A stretch of DNA of 64,000 nucleotides. Source: Sinomonas susongensis. GTDB taxonomy: Bacteria > Actinomycetota > Actinomycetes > Actinomycetales > Micrococcaceae. The DNA is taken from the NCBI RefSeq assembly GCF_005877005.1, contig NZ_SSNH01000004.1, positions 1-64,000 of the forward strand. The letters are read 5' to 3'. The position numbers were made by a program, and so were the translations under genes. Of the stretch, positions 28,673 to 38,554 are shown in pieces. The number at the start of each line of letters is the position of its first letter. Position 1 is the first letter of the stretch. Below the pieces are notes generated by a model, which ran no database searches, was not told where the DNA came from, and saw only the letters and a list, made by a program, of their open reading frames with translations.

Positions 28673-29437
28673 CTAGCCCTCGACCTTCGCGAGGGCCGCG
28701 AGCACGGTCTCGACCGTGGGATCGGCGATCGATCCGGCGAGGCGGCCATCGGCCAGGAGGACGACCCGGTCGGCGTAGCTCGCCGCGACGGGGTCGTGCG
28801 TCACCATGATGATGCTCTGTCCCATCTCCCGGCTGCTCCGCCGGAGCATGCCGAGCACTTCGGCCCCCGAACGGGAGTCGAGGTTGCCGGTCGGCTCGTC
28901 GGCGAAGACGACGGCGGGGCGCGTGAGCAGAGCGCGGGCGACCGCGACGCGCTGCTGCTGCCCGCCGGAGAGCTCGTGCGGCTTGTGGTCCAGCCGGTCG
29001 CGCAGCCCGAGCGTCTCGGCGAGCTGTTCGAACCACGCGTCGTCGACCGAGCCTCCGGCGAGGCTCACGGGCAGCGTGATGTTGGCACGGGCCGTGAGCG
29101 TGGGGACGAGGTTGAAGGCCTGGAACACGAAGCCGACGCGATCGCGCCGGAGCTGGGTCAGGGCCTTGTCGCCGAGGCCCGTGAGCTCGGTTCCGCCGAT
29201 GGTGATGGTCCCGGCGTCGGCAGTGTCGAGGCCTGCGAGGCAGTGCATGAGGGTCGACTTGCCCGAGCCCGAGGGGCCCATGATGGCGGTGAACTGGCCA
29301 ACGGGGAACGCGATGTCGATGCCGCGGAGGGCCTCGACCGCCGTCTCGCCGCGCCCGTACGTCTTGCGGAGGCCGCTCGCGGTCACGGCGTCTCTGAGGC
29401 CGGACCGCGGGTGGATGGATTCGGAGGTGGTGGTCAT
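28673..29437 (-). CDS. ABC transporter ATP-binding protein (MacB/LolD type)
   Basis: 254-residue ATPase partner of the FtsX-type permease. It shows Walker [10 protein letters not shown] (about residues 54-62), Q loop VFQAFNLVP, signature [15 protein letters not shown], Walker [14 protein letters not shown] and the H loop MVTHDP. MacB/LolD-type pairs move peptides or lipoproteins or act as mechanical transmembrane machines, often in antimicrobial peptide resistance. A TAGCGT hexamer lies exactly six bases before the ATG, so this transporter pair probably has its own leaderless promoter 103 bases downstream of the response regulator gene. The kinase/regulator pair upstream is the likely controller. 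Confidence 0.95.
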   Translation of the reverse strand: MTTTSESIHPRSGLRDAVTASGLRKTYGRGETAVEALRGIDIAFPVGQFTAIMGPSGSGKSTLMHCLAGLDTADAGTITIGGTELTGLGDKALTQLRRDRVGFVFQAFNLVPTLTARANITLPVSLAGGSVDDAWFEQLAETLGLRDRLDHKPHELSGGQQQRVAVARALLTRPAVVFADEPTGNLDSRSGAEVLGMLRRSSREMGQSIIMVTHDPVAASYADRVVLLADGRLAGSIADPTVETVLAALAKVEG

Positions 29438-29540
29438 GCTTCCACGCTATGGATCCAGGAGGCCCCGGCGGATCGCGCCGTGGGCTGATCTTCCCGCTGT
29501 CGAATGCCCTCCGCCTCCGCCTGTGGGATGACGCCGGGGA

Positions 29541-30218
29541 CTACGGAGCCACCGCCCCCGTCGCGTACGCGATCATGACGACGTGGACCCGGTCCCGGGC
29601 CTGCAGCTTCGCGAGGATCCGACCGACGTGGGTCTTCACCGTCGCTTCGGAGACGACGAGTGTGTCCGCTATCTCGGTGTTAGAGAGCCCCTGGGCGATG
29701 AGCACGAACACCTCATGCTCCCGCGCGGTCAGGGTGTCCACCGCCCGGGCCTCTGCTGTCACCTCGGGCCCCGGTTCCCGCAGGAGCGTCGCCATGTGGT
29801 CGAGGAGGCGCCGTGTCGTGGAGGGGGCAATGACGGCGTCGCCCCGGTGGACCGTCCTGACGGCGGCGAGGAGCTCCTCCGGGGGCGCGTCCTTGAGCAG
29901 GAACCCGCTTGCCCCGGCCCGGATGGCCGAGAGGGCGTATTCGTCGAGGTCGAACGTCGTGAGCACGACGACCTTGGGGGCCGGGACGGGGGCGGCGGCG
30001 AGGAGTCGGCGGGTGGTCTCGATCCCGTCGAGCCGTGGCATCCGCACGTCCATGAGGACGACGTCGGCACCTGTCCGCTGGAGCACTCGCAGCGCCTCGA
30101 GGCCGTCGCCGGCTTCGGCGACGACACTCAGGTCGGGCTGGGAGTCGATGAGCATCCTGAACCCTCCACGGACGAGCTGCTGGTCGTCCACGAGGGCCAC
30201 CCGGATGGGACTTGTCAC
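29541..30218 (-). CDS. NarL/LuxR-family response regulator
   Basis: 225-residue two-component regulator. The receiver domain has IRVALVDDQ at the start and the phosphorylated Asp57 in VVLMDVRMPRLDG, then VVLTTFDLDEYA and SGFLLKDAPPEEL. The C-terminal LuxR helix-turn-helix reads LTAREHEVFVLIAQGLSNTEIADTL, then VSEATVKTHVGRIL. The frame is open far upstream, but the receiver begins at the GTG at 30218, 22 bases after the kinase stop, so that is the likely start. It forms an operon with the histidine kinase and probably controls the ABC transporter genes downstream (inference from order). Confidence 0.94.
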   Translation of the reverse strand: MTSPIRVALVDDQQLVRGGFRMLIDSQPDLSVVAEAGDGLEALRVLQRTGADVVLMDVRMPRLDGIETTRRLLAAAPVPAPKVVVLTTFDLDEYALSAIRAGASGFLLKDAPPEELLAAVRTVHRGDAVIAPSTTRRLLDHMATLLREPGPEVTAEARAVDTLTAREHEVFVLIAQGLSNTEIADTLVVSEATVKTHVGRILAKLQARDRVHVVMIAYATGAVAP

Positions 30219-30240
30219 CGAGGGTTCGTTGTCAGGGATG

Positions 30241-31446
30241 TCAGGCCTCCGTGTAGGGGATGAACGCTCGGACGAGGAAGCCCCCACCAGCGAGGGGCCG
30301 CGCGTCGACCGATCCATCGTAGAGGGCGACGCGTTCGGCCATGCCTCGAAGCCCCTGGCCGTCCCCGGGGGCAGGGTCCGCGGCTGCCCCGCGCCCGTCG
30401 TCTGCGATGAGGAGCTCGAGGCCCCGTGGCGTCCACCGCTCGAGGACGGACGCCGAGGCCTTGGGGCCGGCGTGCTTGAGGACATTCGTGAGGGATTCCT
30501 GCACGATGCGGTACGCGGTCAGCTCCGCCCCGACCGGAAGGGCCCGCCGCGGCGTGCCGTCCGCGGCGAACGCCACGACGAGCCCCGAACGGCGCACGGC
30601 GTCGAGGAGGGCCGGAACGTCCTCGAGCGTGGGGAGCGGCCGGGTGGCCACGGCGCCGTCGCCCCTGAGGACGCCGAGGAGGCGGCGCATCTCCCGCAGC
30701 GAACCGCGCCCCGTCTCGCTGATCGTGCCGAGCACGGACCCTGCAATGGAAGGATCGTGGACCGCCGCGTACCGGGCGCCGTCGGCCTGGGTGATGATGA
30801 CCGAGAGGGAATGGGCCACGATGTCGTGCATCTCCCGAGCGATCCGGCTGCGTTCGTCGGCCGCGGCGAGCCCGCGCTCCTGTTCCCGCTCGACCTCGAG
30901 GCGCCGGGCACGCTCCTCGAGCGCCTGGACCGCGAGGCGACGGGCGCGGGCGAGGTCGCCCAGCGTCCACGCGACGAGCACGACGGCGCCGATCGCCACC
31001 GCGCCGACCAGCTGCACGGGCACGCGGACCCCGGCCTCGCCCGTCGAGAGGTAGGCGCTCGCGGTCATGGGCAGGAAGAAGTAGCGCAGGACGAAGAGGA
31101 GGCCCCCGAAGAGGCCTGCCCCGAGGCCCGCGAGGCTTGCCCACCGGGGACCGTACGCGGCGAGCGAGTACACGGTCGCGAGGGCCAGGGCCTGGGCGAT
31201 GACCGGCTGGCTGCCGAAGACGACCTCGATGAGGCACGCGGCTGCCACGGCTGCTCCGGAGGCGACCGGGCGCGTCCGCCTCCACGCGAGGGGCACGATG
31301 ACCAGCGCGGAGAAGACGAGTTCGCGGGGGCGGAACCCGAGCGCGTACGGAGCTGAGAGGAACACGAGGAGCCCGAGCGCCGCGAGCGCGTCGACCCGGC
31401 CGGGGTGGGCCTGGGCCCAGCGGTAGAAGCGGTGATGCGCTCGCAT
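30241..31446 (-). CDS. Sensor histidine kinase, HisKA_3 (NarL-partner) type
   Basis: 401-residue membrane kinase. The N-terminal half has about five or six hydrophobic segments between residues 18 and 162 and no large extracellular domain, suggesting sensing within the membrane or through the associated transporter. The phospho-acceptor His207 lies in RSRIAREMHDIVAHSLS, followed by a dimerisation helix, the N box near AYRIVQESLTNVLKHAG and the G box DDGRGAAADPAPGDGQGLRGM. It is first in the kinase-regulator pair and is transcribed away from leuB. A TAGGCT hexamer lies eight bases before the ATG. Confidence 0.94.
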   Translation of the reverse strand: MRAHHRFYRWAQAHPGRVDALAALGLLVFLSAPYALGFRPRELVFSALVIVPLAWRRTRPVASGAAVAAACLIEVVFGSQPVIAQALALATVYSLAAYGPRWASLAGLGAGLFGGLLFVLRYFFLPMTASAYLSTGEAGVRVPVQLVGAVAIGAVVLVAWTLGDLARARRLAVQALEERARRLEVEREQERGLAAADERSRIAREMHDIVAHSLSVIITQADGARYAAVHDPSIAGSVLGTISETGRGSLREMRRLLGVLRGDGAVATRPLPTLEDVPALLDAVRRSGLVVAFAADGTPRRALPVGAELTAYRIVQESLTNVLKHAGPKASASVLERWTPRGLELLIADDGRGAAADPAPGDGQGLRGMAERVALYDGSVDARPLAGGGFLVRAFIPYTEA

Positions 31447-31513
31447 GATCCCTGAGCCTAGGCTGACGGGCGACGGCGCGCATCAGGCCCCGGTCTGATC
31501 CGCGGGGCGGCCC

Positions 31514-31529
31514 GTCTTGTCATCTGAGA
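31514..31529 (+). promoter_or_regulatory. LtbR/NdgR-type regulator box upstream of leuB
   Basis: GTCTTGTCATCTGAGA shares GTCT-N4-ATCTGAGA, at the same spacing, with the box between ltbR and leuC (40471-40486). It lies 42-57 bases before the leuB ATG, so a bound repressor could block the leuB promoter. Confidence 0.55.
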
Positions 31530-31570
31530 CGAGTTGTTCAAGATATGGATGGTCTTCCTACCGTGGGAGC

Positions 31571-32623
31571 ATGACGCAGACTCTCGACCTAGCAGTGATC
31601 CCCGGTGACGGCATCGGACCAGAGGTCACGGCGGAGGCCCTCAAGGTCCTCCACCGGGCCCTCGAAGGGACGGATGTCGAAGTCAAGGAGACGCACTACA
31701 GCCTCGGCGCCCAGCACTGGCTCGCGACGGGGGAGACGCTTCCGGAGGACGTCCTCGCGGACATCCGCGGCCGCGATGCGATTCTGTTCGGGGCGGTCGG
31801 CGCCGCGCCGGGCGACACTCGTATTCCGTCCGGGATCATCGAGCGCGAGCTGCTCCTCAAGCTGCGCTTCACGCTCGACCACTGCGTCAACCTCCGCCCG
31901 TCGCGCCTCTACGCGGGCGTCGGCAGCCCGCTCGCCGCGCCCGGCGAGATCGACTTCGTCGTCGTGCGCGAGGGCACCGAGGGGCCCTACGTGGGCAACG
32001 GGGGCTCGATGCGGACCGGCACCCCGCACGAGATTGCGACCGAGGTATCGGTCAACACGGCCTACGGCGTGGAGCGCGTGGTCCGCGAAGCGTTCCGCCG
32101 GGCGTCGCTGCGCCCCCGCAGGAAGGTCACCCTCGTCCACAAGCACAACGTCCTCGTCCACGCCGGCCACCTCTGGAAGCGCACGGTCGAGGCGGTCGCC
32201 GCGGAGTTCCCCGAGGTCGAGCACGACTACCTGCACGTCGACGCCGCCACGATCTTCCTCGTGAGCGACCCAGCCCGCTTCGACGTCATCGTGACCGACA
32301 ACCTCTTCGGCGACATCCTCACGGACCTCGCAGGGGCCGTCACGGGAGGCATCGGCCTCGCGGCGTCCGGGAACATCAACCTCGACGGCAGCGCGCCGTC
32401 GATGTTCGAGCCCGTCCACGGGTCTGCGCCGGACATCGCGGGCCAGCAGAAGGCGGACCCGACCGCCGCGATCCTCTCGGCCGCGCTCCTGCTCGACCAC
32501 GTCGGCCAGGGCGAGGCGGCGGCACGGATCGAGGCGGCCGTGCGGGCGGACGTCGAGTCGCGGACGCCGGGGGAACGACGCACGACGACTGAGATCGGCG
32601 CGGCGATTGCGGAGCGGGTCTGA
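31571..32623 (+). CDS. leuB: 3-isopropylmalate dehydrogenase
   Basis: Third step of leucine synthesis: oxidative decarboxylation of 3-isopropylmalate with NAD+. The 350-residue product begins [16 protein letters not shown] and contains the substrate arginines in [35 protein letters not shown] with the catalytic Lys, and the metal-binding/dehydrogenase signature [26 protein letters not shown] specificity fits [15 protein letters not shown]. The ATG at 31571 has GGGAG at the right distance; an upstream TTG in frame was rejected. An LtbR-type box lies in the promoter region. ilvE follows on the same strand after 108 bases. Confidence 0.97.
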   Translation: MTQTLDLAVIPGDGIGPEVTAEALKVLHRALEGTDVEVKETHYSLGAQHWLATGETLPEDVLADIRGRDAILFGAVGAAPGDTRIPSGIIERELLLKLRFTLDHCVNLRPSRLYAGVGSPLAAPGEIDFVVVREGTEGPYVGNGGSMRTGTPHEIATEVSVNTAYGVERVVREAFRRASLRPRRKVTLVHKHNVLVHAGHLWKRTVEAVAAEFPEVEHDYLHVDAATIFLVSDPARFDVIVTDNLFGDILTDLAGAVTGGIGLAASGNINLDGSAPSMFEPVHGSAPDIAGQQKADPTAAILSAALLLDHVGQGEAAARIEAAVRADVESRTPGERRTTTEIGAAIAERV

Positions 32624-32731
32624 GGCGTAAGCTGTAGGCACCGACAGCCCCGAGGCCTTCGCCGCGGGGCGGCGTGCCGCGGGATGAGCGGCACAGGCGG
32701 GATCAAGGCGCAGGATTGATGTGGAGGAACC

Positions 32732-33844
32732 ATGACTCAGAACGCCGTCGGCGTCGAGTTCGCGCAGCGGCTCACCGAGAACCCGACGACCGCTGAGAGG
32801 CGTGCCGCGATCCTCGAGGATCCCGGTTTCGGCAACTACTTCACCGACCACACGGCGGTCATCGACTGGTCGATCGATGCCGAGGGCCGGGGCGGCTGGC
32901 ACCAGGCGCGCATCGAGCCGTACGGCCCGATCGCGATGGATCCCGCGGCTGCCGTGCTTCATTATGGCCAGGAGATCTTCGAGGGCCTCAAGGCCTACCG
33001 TCACGCGGACGGCAGCGTCTGGACGTTCCGTGCCGAGGCCAACGCCCACCGGTTCAACCGCTCGGCCCAGCGCCTCGCCCTGCCCGAGCTTCCGCCCGAG
33101 CTCTTCGTCGAGTCGCTGCGGCAGCTCGTTTCGGTGGACAGGGACTGGGTGCCCAGCGGGGACGGAGAGGCGCTCTACCTGCGCCCCTTCATGATCGCGA
33201 CCGAGGCCTTCCTGGGGGTGCGCCCCGCACGCGAGGTCTCCTACCGCGTCATCGCCTCGCCCGCCGGGAACTACTTCGGCGGCGCCCTCAAGCCGGTCTC
33301 AATCTGGCTCTCGGAGCACTACGCCCGCGCGGGCCACGGCGGCACCGGCGAAGCGAAGTGCGGCGGCAACTACGCGGCGTCGCTCGCGGCCCAGCTCGAG
33401 GCCGAGGCCAACGGCTGCAAGCAGGTCCTCTTCCTCGACCCGTACAACGACAACGCGGTCGAGGAGCTCGGGGGGATGAACATCTTCTTCGTGTTCACCG
33501 ACGGCCGGGTGGTCACGCCCGCGCTCAACGGCAACATCCTGCGTGGGGTGACTCGGGACTCCGTCCTGCAGCTCGCGTCCGACCGGGGCCTGTCCGTCGA
33601 GGAGCGCAAGATCACGATCGACGAGTGGCGGGCCTCGGTGGCCGACGGCACGCTCGCAGAGGTCTTCGCGTGCGGCACCGCGGCGGTGATCACTCCCATC
33701 GGCGAGCTCAAGACGGCCGAAGGCTCGCTCGTCTCGCCTGCGGCAGGCCCGGATTCGGTCGCCATGAGCATCCGTGAGCAGCTCCTCGGCATCCAGACCG
33801 GCGCGGTCGAGGACCTCCACGGCTGGCTCACCCGGCTCGCCTGA
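32732..33844 (+). CDS. ilvE: Branched-chain amino-acid aminotransferase
   Basis: Last step of valine, leucine and isoleucine synthesis: PLP-dependent transamination of the 2-oxo acids with glutamate. The 370-residue class IV aminotransferase shows LHYGQEIFEGLKAYRHADGS, FMIATEAFLGVRPA, the PLP lysine in GTGEAKCGGNYAASL (about residue 209) and EVFACGTAAVITPIGEL near the end. Length fits the long bacterial/mitochondrial BCAT form. AGGAACC precedes the ATG. The gene is downstream of leuB and is closed by a strong hairpin at 33872. Confidence 0.97.
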   Translation: MTQNAVGVEFAQRLTENPTTAERRAAILEDPGFGNYFTDHTAVIDWSIDAEGRGGWHQARIEPYGPIAMDPAAAVLHYGQEIFEGLKAYRHADGSVWTFRAEANAHRFNRSAQRLALPELPPELFVESLRQLVSVDRDWVPSGDGEALYLRPFMIATEAFLGVRPAREVSYRVIASPAGNYFGGALKPVSIWLSEHYARAGHGGTGEAKCGGNYAASLAAQLEAEANGCKQVLFLDPYNDNAVEELGGMNIFFVFTDGRVVTPALNGNILRGVTRDSVLQLASDRGLSVEERKITIDEWRASVADGTLAEVFACGTAAVITPIGELKTAEGSLVSPAAGPDSVAMSIREQLLGIQTGAVEDLHGWLTRLA

Positions 33845-33871
33845 TCCGGCACCGGCCGGCAATCCGCTCAG

Positions 33872-33907
33872 CGACGGCGCGTTCCCTCCAGAGGGGACGC
33901 GCCGTCG
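33872..33907 (+). terminator. Terminator after ilvE
   Basis: CGACGGCGCGT (33872-33882) pairs with ACGCGCCGTCG (33897-33907); the loop region TCCCTC/GAGGGGA pairs further. It follows the ilvE stop by 27 bases. Confidence 0.75.
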
Positions 33908-33942
33908 TCGTGCATGCGGCTGCCCGCGATAGGGTAGGCGCC

Positions 33943-34731
33943 ATGCGTATCGCCCGTTTTGTCATTGATGCTGCCTCGGATTCGACCCCCCTCTACGGCG
34001 TGGTGCAGGGAGACCCCGGCAGCGAGCAGGTGGCAGTCATCAAGGGTGACCCGTTCTTCCAGGGCATCACGCCCACGGGCGAGGTCCACCGTCTCGAGGA
34101 TGTCCGTCTCGTGGCGCCGATCATCCCGCGGAGCAAGGTCGTGGGCATCGGGCGCAACTACGCGGACCACGCGAAGGAGCTCGGCAACGAGCTGCCCACC
34201 GAGCCTGCCATGTTCCTCGTCGCGAACACCGCGGTCGTGGGCCCCGGCGATCCCGTGGTCCTGCCCGAGTGGACGGAGGAGGTCTCCTACGAGGGCGAGC
34301 TGTGCGTCGTCATCGGCCGCATCTGCAAGGACGTGCCCGCAGAGAAGGCGCACGAGGTGGTCTTCGGCTACACCGTCGGCAACGACTTCACCGCGCGGGA
34401 CAGGCAGCGGACCGACGTGCAGTGGGCGCGCGCGAAGTCCTTCGACACGTCGTCGCCCCTCGGCCCTTGGATCGAGACCGAGCTGGACCCCGAGGACCTC
34501 TCGCTCGTGACGCGCCTGAACGGCAGGGTCGTCCAGGACGGGACGACGGCGGACATGGTCTTCGGCGTGCGGGAGCTCGTCGCAGCCGTGTCGCAGGCCT
34601 TCACACTCCTCCCCGGCGACGTCATCATGACCGGCACCCCGGCGGGTGTGGGCCTCGTCACCGAAGGCGACCGCATCGAGGTCGAGATCGAGGGGATCGG
34701 GACCCTTTCCAATCCCGTCGTGCGCCGATAG
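33943..34731 (+). CDS. Fumarylacetoacetate hydrolase (FAH) family protein
   Basis: 262-residue member of the FAH superfamily, whose enzymes cleave or decarboxylate 2-oxo acids such as acylpyruvates and oxaloacetate. The signature runs from KVVGIGRNYADHAKELGNE through FLVANTAVVGPGDPVVLP, YEGELCVVIGRICKD (metal-binding Glu), GYTVGNDFTARDRQ, KSFDTSSPLGPWI and LLPGDVIMTGTPAGVG. The N-terminal 50 residues are the small cap typical of YcgM-like members. The ATG at 33943 follows a TAGGGT hexamer by seven bases, suggesting a leaderless start. The gene lies directly upstream of gltX, a neighbourhood common in actinobacteria. The exact substrate is not determined. Confidence 0.92.
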   Translation: MRIARFVIDAASDSTPLYGVVQGDPGSEQVAVIKGDPFFQGITPTGEVHRLEDVRLVAPIIPRSKVVGIGRNYADHAKELGNELPTEPAMFLVANTAVVGPGDPVVLPEWTEEVSYEGELCVVIGRICKDVPAEKAHEVVFGYTVGNDFTARDRQRTDVQWARAKSFDTSSPLGPWIETELDPEDLSLVTRLNGRVVQDGTTADMVFGVRELVAAVSQAFTLLPGDVIMTGTPAGVGLVTEGDRIEVEIEGIGTLSNPVVRR

Positions 34732-34793
34732 CAGCGGCCGCAGGCAGGCGCGCGCGGCTGCGCGGCGTGCCCGCGGCCTAGAATGGGGTCACT

Positions 34794-36317
34794 ATGACTT
34801 CCTCCGCCGATACCGCCTTGCTTGACGCCGACGCCATCCCCTCCGTCACCCCCGACACCCCGGTCCGCGTTCGCTTCTGCCCGTCGCCGACGGGCACGCC
34901 GCACGTGGGCATGGTGCGCACGGCCCTGTTCAACTGGGCCTACGCGCGCCACACCGGCGGCACCTTCGTGTTCCGCATCGAGGACACGGACGCGCAGCGC
35001 GACTCGGAGGAGAGCTACCAGCAGATCGTGGAGGCGCTGCGGTGGCTCGGCCTCACCTGGGACGAGGGGATCGACGTCGGAGGCCCCCATGAGCCGTACC
35101 GGCAGTCGCGTCGCCTCGGCCTCTACAAGGAGGTCGCCGGGAAGCTCAAGGACGCGGGCTTCCTGTACGAGTCCTACTCGACGCCGGACGAGATCGAGGC
35201 GCGCCACCGTGCAGCGGGCCGCGACCCCAAGCTCGGCTACGACAACTCGGACCGGGACCTGACCCCGGAGCAGATCGCAGCCTTCCGCGCGGAGGGCCGC
35301 GAGCCCGTGCTGAGGTTCCGGATGCCCGATGAGGACGTCGCCTTCGACGATCTCATCCGCGGCGAGATCCGCTTCAAGGCCGGGACCGTGCCGGACTTCG
35401 TCGTCGTGCGCGCCGACGGTTCGCCCCTGTACACGCTCGTCAACCCGGTCGACGACGCCCTCATGGGAATCACGCACGTGCTCCGTGGAGAGGATCTCCT
35501 CTCCTCGACGCCGCGCCAGGTCGCGCTGTACCACGCGCTCCACGCGGTCGGCGTCGCCTCCTACATGCCGCTCTTCGGCCACCTGCCCTACGTCATGGGC
35601 GAGGGGAACAAGAAGCTCTCGAAGCGCGACCCGCAGTCGAACCTGTTCCACCACCGCGACCGCGGCTTCATTCCCGAGGGCCTGCTGAACTATCTCGCCC
35701 TGCTCGGGTGGTCGCTCTCCGCGGACGAGGACATCTTCACGGTCGAGCAGCTCGTCGACAACTTCGACATCGCCGATGTGCTGCCCAACCCCGCGCGCTT
35801 CGACCAGAAGAAGGCAGAGGCGATCAACGGCACCCACGTGCGCCTCCTCGATCCCGAGGACTTCCGGGACCGGCTCGTGCCGTACCTCCGTGCCGCCGGC
35901 ATCGTGGGCGAGGCGCTCACGCCGCGCGAGGAGCAGATCCTCACGGAGGGAGCGCCGCTCATCCAGGAGCGGATCACGCTGCTTGGCGAGGCGCCCGGGA
36001 TGCTGGGCTTCCTTTTCGCCGACGACGATTCGATCACGGTCGAGGACGACGCGCGGAAGGGGCTTCCCGAGAACCTCACCGAAGTACTCGACGCAGCGAT
36101 TTCTGCCCTCGAGCCGCTCGAGGAGTGGACCGCCGAGGCGATCCAGGACGCTCTTCGCGCGGCCCTCGTCGACGGGCTCGGCATCAAGCCGCGGCTTGCG
36201 TTCGGGCCCGTGCGCGTCGCAGTCTCGGGACGCCGCGTCTCGCCCCCGCTCTTCGAGTCGATGGTGATCCTCGGGAAGGACTCCTCGCTCGCGAGGCTCA
36301 GGGCCTTCCGTGGCTGA
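34794..36317 (+). CDS. gltX: Glutamyl-tRNA synthetase
   Basis: Charges tRNA-Glu, and probably tRNA-Gln for the amidotransferase route used by actinobacteria. The 507-residue class I synthetase has the HIGH-type motif in [20 protein letters not shown] (about residues 27-46) and the KMSKS-type motif in [11 protein letters not shown] (about 272-282). The C-terminal anticodon-binding helical domain is complete. A TAGAAT hexamer ends nine bases before the ATG at 34794, so the 5' untranslated region is very short. The last eight bases overlap the GTG start of the HAD hydrolase gene. Confidence 0.97.
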   Translation: MTSSADTALLDADAIPSVTPDTPVRVRFCPSPTGTPHVGMVRTALFNWAYARHTGGTFVFRIEDTDAQRDSEESYQQIVEALRWLGLTWDEGIDVGGPHEPYRQSRRLGLYKEVAGKLKDAGFLYESYSTPDEIEARHRAAGRDPKLGYDNSDRDLTPEQIAAFRAEGREPVLRFRMPDEDVAFDDLIRGEIRFKAGTVPDFVVVRADGSPLYTLVNPVDDALMGITHVLRGEDLLSSTPRQVALYHALHAVGVASYMPLFGHLPYVMGEGNKKLSKRDPQSNLFHHRDRGFIPEGLLNYLALLGWSLSADEDIFTVEQLVDNFDIADVLPNPARFDQKKAEAINGTHVRLLDPEDFRDRLVPYLRAAGIVGEALTPREEQILTEGAPLIQERITLLGEAPGMLGFLFADDDSITVEDDARKGLPENLTEVLDAAISALEPLEEWTAEAIQDALRAALVDGLGIKPRLAFGPVRVAVSGRRVSPPLFESMVILGKDSSLARLRAFRG

Positions 36318-37080
36318 CGGCGCCCACGGTTCGGCCGGTCGGGGCGGTCGGCCTGTCGAGGGTGTCCTCCTGGACATCGACGAGACGCTCGTCGACCTCG
36401 AGGGCGCCATGCACCGGGCCCTCCGCGAGGTGACGGCGCCGTACGCCACCCTCGACGAGGCGGGCTGGACGCAGTTCTGCAACCTGTTCACCCGCGGTTC
36501 CGAGGACATCTACGAGCGGTACGTCGCAGGCGAGATCACGTTCGCCGAGCAGCGTGTGCTGCGTGCGGAGCGGTGCCTCGCGAATGCCGGGACGGAGTTC
36601 CCGGACGCGGCGGCGGCCATGGCGTGGCTCAGCGCCTACGAGGCGGCGCAGCCGGCCTATGTGCGTGCGTTCGACGACGTTGCGCCCCTCCTCGATGCGC
36701 TCGACGCCGCGGGCGTCCCCTACGGCGCGGTCAGCAACAATGTCCACGACTACCAGCGGGCCAAGCTCGACCACGCCGGCCTCGAGAGGGTCGGGATCCT
36801 CGTGGGGATCGACGCTGTCGGCGCCGCGAAGCCGGACCCGGCGATCTTCCGCGAAGGCCTGCGTCTCCTCGGCACGAGCGCCGAAGGCACGGTGTACGTG
36901 GGGGACAATCCGCATCACGACGTCATCGGCGCCGAAGCCGCGGGCCTCAAGGGCATCTGGCTCAACCGCTCCCGCAGGGAGCTCCCCGAGGACCTCGCTG
37001 CGCGGATCAGCGTGCAGGTCGGAAGCCTCGAGGAGTTGCCGGCCCTCATCGGTCTGAGGCCGGCGGCCGAGTCCGGCTAG
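36310..37080 (+). CDS. HAD-superfamily hydrolase (phosphatase-like)
   Basis: 256-residue HAD hydrolase. Motif I is [11 protein letters not shown] (nucleophile Asp22, acid/base Asp24), motif II AVSNN, the motif III lysine in AAKPDPAIF, and motif [24 protein letters not shown] helical cap (residues 35-115) places it in subclass I, as in phosphoglycolate phosphatase or 2-haloacid dehalogenase relatives. Substrate unknown. It starts at GTG 36310, overlapping gltX by eight bases, so it is translationally coupled to it. Its TAG stop shares the tetranucleotide CTAG with the stop of the convergent repeat-protein gene. Confidence 0.92.
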   Translation: MADGAHGSAGRGGRPVEGVLLDIDETLVDLEGAMHRALREVTAPYATLDEAGWTQFCNLFTRGSEDIYERYVAGEITFAEQRVLRAERCLANAGTEFPDAAAAMAWLSAYEAAQPAYVRAFDDVAPLLDALDAAGVPYGAVSNNVHDYQRAKLDHAGLERVGILVGIDAVGAAKPDPAIFREGLRLLGTSAEGTVYVGDNPHHDVIGAEAAGLKGIWLNRSRRELPEDLAARISVQVGSLEELPALIGLRPAAESG

Positions 37081-38546
37081 ACCCTGACCAGTCCCGCCCT
37101 GACGCGGCTGCGGATGAGCGCGGCGAGCACGGCGAACACGATGAGTGCTCCGATGACGGCCAGCGCTGCGGGACCTCCCGTCGAGGACGTCGGCGAGACG
37201 CCGGCTGTCCCTGCATGCAGTTGCGCGGCTCCGTCCGCGAGGGCCCTGTTGCCCTCAGCGAGCTGGCCTGTACCGGTGGCCAGCTGCTGATTTCCGCTCG
37301 CGAGCTGGGTCGCGCCGTCGGCCACCTTCTGGCTTCCGTCGGCGAGGGCCGTGTTGCCCTGGGAGAGCTGGGCCGCGCCGTCTGCGAGCTTCGACGCTCC
37401 TCCGAGGAGCCCGCTGTTCGGGTCGCCCGCGCCGGTCACGCCGTCGTCCAGCTGCGTGGCACCGGCTGAGAGGGCCGCGGCGCCGGCATTAAGGGAGTCT
37501 GCGGCCTTGAGCAGCCCGGGGTGCTCCGGATCGCCCGCGATGCCATTCATGCCCACGACGATCGCCGCGGTGCCGGCGGCGAGCTGCTGGGTGCCCAGCA
37601 CGAGGCCGGGGGCGTTCGGGTCCTGGCTGTCGACCTTCTGGTCGAGGACGTTGAAGCCGTCCCTGAGCCGCTGGGCACCGTTGCTGAGACGGCCGGCGCC
37701 GGCGTTGAGCTGGCCGGCGCCCGTGTCGAGCTGTCCCGCGCCGGCGTCCAGACGGGCGGCACCGGCGGCGAGCAGGGCGATCTTGTCCTTGACGAGTGCG
37801 AGGGGGAGGGCGCCGGTTGCTCCGTTCGCGGCGTCGAGCAGCTGCTGGAGGCCTTGGGCCAGGGCTGCGGTGCCGGTTCCCTGGGTCGGGTCGCCGTTGG
37901 CGCCCGGGTAGCCCTTGAGCTGTTGAGTTCCGGCCGCGAGCTGCGAGGTGCCGTTCGCGAGCTGGGCCGCGCCCGCAGCAAGCTGGGAGGCGCCGTCCGC
38001 AAGGTTGTCGGGCGACGTGCCCGAAGGCGTCGGAGTCAGGACTCCCGCGAGGGCTGCCGCGCCGTCGCGGATCTTCTGGGCGCCGTCGTCGACCTTGTAC
38101 ACGCCCGGGGCCAGTTTCGAGCGCACGTCCGCCGCGACCTTCTGCGTACCGGTGAGCAGGCGCTGGGCGCCGTCGGCCAGCTGCTGGGTGCCGGGGGCGA
38201 GCTTGTCGCGGATGCCGTCGCGGAGCGCTGCGGCGCCGGAGCTGAGCGCGGCGGAACCTGCCTGCGCCTTGTGAGCCCCGTCGTCGAGCTGCGAGGCGCC
38301 GTTGGCGAGCGTGTTCGAGCCGGTCGAGGCCGCGTGGGCGCCCTCGTTGAGCTGGGACGCTCCCGAGGCCGCCTTGGCCGCCCCCTCGCTGAGCTGGCGG
38401 GAGCCGTCGGTGAGCTTCGCCGAGAGCAGCGTGTAGAAGGCAAGGAAGGCGACGAGCATCAGGGCGAGAAGGACGACGGCGGCCCGGCGAATGGCAAGGG
38501 ACGGATTCGAGGGGAGCCGCGGGAGGAAGAACGGAGGGATGGGCAC
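37077..38546 (-). CDS. Membrane protein with Leu-x-x-Gly heptad repeats (YhgE/Pip-related)
   Basis: 489-residue protein. One N-terminal helix (about 21-43, AAVVLLALMLVAFLAFYTLL) is followed by about 400 residues made almost entirely of seven-residue repeats of the form x-x-x-Leu-x-x-Gly (for example GASQLNEGAHAASTGSNTL) and then a C-terminal helix (AALAVIGALIVFAVLAALI) with a basic tail. The repeats should form a long extracytoplasmic coiled or helical stalk anchored at both ends. The same repeat occurs in YhgE/Pip proteins (phage infection protein, type VII secretion accessory), but the ABC-2-like membrane domain of YhgE is absent. Starts at GTG 38546 behind GAGAGG. A long inverted repeat lies just upstream. 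No regulator is adjacent. Confidence 0.82.
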   Translation of the reverse strand: MPIPPFFLPRLPSNPSLAIRRAAVVLLALMLVAFLAFYTLLSAKLTDGSRQLSEGAAKAASGASQLNEGAHAASTGSNTLANGASQLDDGAHKAQAGSAALSSGAAALRDGIRDKLAPGTQQLADGAQRLLTGTQKVAADVRSKLAPGVYKVDDGAQKIRDGAAALAGVLTPTPSGTSPDNLADGASQLAAGAAQLANGTSQLAAGTQQLKGYPGANGDPTQGTGTAALAQGLQQLLDAANGATGALPLALVKDKIALLAAGAARLDAGAGQLDTGAGQLNAGAGRLSNGAQRLRDGFNVLDQKVDSQDPNAPGLVLGTQQLAAGTAAIVVGMNGIAGDPEHPGLLKAADSLNAGAAALSAGATQLDDGVTGAGDPNSGLLGGASKLADGAAQLSQGNTALADGSQKVADGATQLASGNQQLATGTGQLAEGNRALADGAAQLHAGTAGVSPTSSTGGPAALAVIGALIVFAVLAALIRSRVRAGLVRV

Positions 38547-38554
38547 TTGGACCT

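Noticed and set aside
28671-29036. Upstream extension of the ABC permease reading frame
   Set aside because: It overlaps the ATPase gene in another frame and is Arg-rich. The permease starts at ATG 28670 with a recognisable first membrane helix.
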